The notes beneath the pieces are model-generated. The model saw only the letters and a list, made by a program, of their open reading frames with translations. It was not told the DNA's origin and did not search any database. A program made the translations under genes and the position numbers. 64,000 nt of DNA. Origin: a virus. The stretch is taken from positions 1 through 64,000 of IMG/VR virus record IMGVR_UViG_3300032050_000072; one strand, given 5' to 3'. The stretch's first letter is position 1. Each line of letters opens with the position of its first letter. Positions 63,237-64,000 of this stretch are shown here, one piece after another.

Positions 63237-63466
63237 TCTGGCGACCCCCAGATCAGTTCGTGGATTCGGTCGAGCAGCCGCCGAGCGATCCCACGGTATC
63301 GGCACATGAATTGAGATCGCTGCATTTCATAGACGATGTAGCCGTCAAAGAACGGCCTGTTGCTGCTGATATACTCGCCGGAATCGGTGATCGCCAAGAC
63401 CTTTACAACCGCTGGCATCCCGTCAATTCGAGCCCACCAGCGTTCGCCGACTTTTGGATCAAGCAT
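63233..63466 (-). CDS. Small hypothetical protein
   Basis: 77 residues from ATG 63466 with AGGAGG upstream. A barrel-like start MLDPKVGERWWARIDGMPAV is followed by VVKVLAITDSGEYISSNRPF and a basic helical end. No family assigned. Confidence 0.5.
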   Translation of the reverse strand: MLDPKVGERWWARIDGMPAVVKVLAITDSGEYISSNRPFFDGYIVYEMQRSQFMCRYRGIARRLLDRIHELIWGSPE

Positions 63467-63476
63467 CGCCAACCTC

Positions 63477-64000
63477 CTAGTTGAGACTCGGCTTCGACTT
63501 GGCCGAACGATCGACCGCATCGAGGCGAACCTGTTGCAACAGCTTCTCGATATCAGGCGACCTGCCGTGGAACGCCCAGGCACCATTGATCGCTAGCCAG
63601 TCACGATCGCCGTCCTTCTTTTCGTGCCGCATGGAAGCCGACCACATCGCGTGATCGTAGGCACTCAGCACGCTCACGGTCAGCAGTATGTCGTGGCCGA
63701 CTCGGACTACTTCGTCGATCTGGCCGTGGCCGATCTCGTCAGCGACTTCGTTGGCCTTTTGGCGAAGCTCGACTTCAAGCTCCTCCCGAGTCTCGGCGTC
63801 GGTCTTCAACTTCACGCCTACGGCCAGCGCCACGATGCCGACGTAATCGCAGCCGCCGAGAAGCATGGCCCGCACGCCTTGAATCAGGTACTTCTGATGC
63901 TCGTGAATCGACTCGCCTTTCGGAATCACCGCGACCTGAAAGCCGCAGTTGCCTTGCGGGTCGAACTTCGCGCCGATCAAGTGGCCGAATAGCTGTCCGT
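63477..64000 (-). CDS. Hypothetical protein (5' end beyond window)
   Basis: About 174 residues are visible, and the frame is open to the window edge (GQLFGHLIGAKFDPQGN), so the start is probably outside. Contains VAVIPKGESIHEHQKYLIQG, RAMLLGGCDYVGIVALAVGV, and a charged coiled region (TDAETREELEVELRQKANEV). No family recognised. Confidence 0.5.
   Translation of the reverse strand, partial: GQLFGHLIGAKFDPQGNCGFQVAVIPKGESIHEHQKYLIQGVRAMLLGGCDYVGIVALAVGVKLKTDAETREELEVELRQKANEVADEIGHGQIDEVVRVGHDILLTVSVLSAYDHAMWSASMRHEKKDGDRDWLAINGAWAFHGRSPDIEKLLQQVRLDAVDRSAKSKPSLN

Noticed and set aside
1-64000. CRISPR array or insertion sequence
   Set aside because: No regularly spaced direct repeats with unique spacers and no transposase-like protein were seen; the dispersed 14-bp repeats are kilobases apart.
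1-64000. DNA polymerase or replicative DnaB-type helicase
   Set aside because: None of the coding frames showed polymerase A/B motifs or a DnaB-type helicase; the SF2 helicase and primase are the only replication enzymes seen. They may be outside the window or supplied by the host.

Overview
The window looks like part of a temperate, long-tailed double-stranded DNA phage (Caudoviricetes, siphovirus-type morphology). The evidence is an HK97-style head module (terminase pair, portal, protease, major capsid protein), HK97 gp10-like and head-tail connector genes, tail tube genes, a frameshifted tail assembly chaperone and a tape measure gene. A tyrosine integrase sits beside an attachment-site candidate that contains the 5' half of a tRNA-Leu gene. 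Phage genes continue on both sides of that site and no host genes are seen, so this reads as a free or circularly assembled phage genome rather than an integrated prophage edge. The host cannot be named from the sequence. A papain-like protease and a Calx-beta domain would fit a Planctomycetota-like environmental host, but that is a guess.

Nearly everything is on the minus strand, so the transcription order runs from 64000 down to 1. Bases 64000-59700 hold small early genes, an XRE-type regulator, a ParB-like protein, SSB and a glycosyltransferase. Bases 59716-57650 hold the lysogeny module on the plus strand: a small basic protein, an excisionase-like protein, the integrase and att. Bases 57500-46850 are the DNA-metabolism block: RecE/Exo8-like nuclease, ERF annealing protein, ParB-like protein, SF2 helicase, an HD plus dATP/dGTP-diphosphohydrolase fusion, a DNA methyltransferase, TOPRIM primase, GNAT, HNH and a RuvC-like resolvase. 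Bases 46700-42185 are a run of secreted and membrane proteins (several tiny membrane proteins, a lipoprotein, a papain-like protease, a thioredoxin-like protein) that probably includes lysis functions. Bases 42050-34600 hold a MoxR-type AAA+ ATPase with a VWA-like partner, a MazG-like protein, tRNA-Arg, several unknown genes, a Cys-phosphatase-like protein and a ribbon-helix-helix regulator. Bases 34600-30700 form a nucleic-acid-modification-like cluster (ParB-like, C5-cytosine methyltransferase, asparagine-synthase-like amidotransferase, SAM methyltransferase). Bases 30650-1 are packaging and morphogenesis genes. They are interrupted by a family of barrel-repeat proteins (22661-27578), a tRNA cluster (21758-22533) and a glycosyltransferase cassette (9422-12178).

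Two genome-wide DNA signals stand out. First, at least eleven near-consensus sigma70-type promoters (TTGAC[A/T]-N17-TATA[C/T/G]T) share a conserved operator-like core, GTCTA[T/G]C-N4-CGA, in the -35/-10 spacer. Several of the driven genes also share an ACCACC-rich leader ending in GATCAAGATC-ATG. A ribbon-helix-helix gene (34620-34898) has three copies of the same GTCTATC half-site over its own promoter and is the best visible candidate for the regulator. Second, a 14-bp inverted repeat, CGCAAC-(AA/TT)-GTTGCG, occurs 21 times exactly and once with one mismatch, about every 3 kb, in intergenic gaps and inside gene ends. It looks like a dispersed protein-binding site.

All assignments were made by reading the sequence and recalling family motifs. 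No database search was run.
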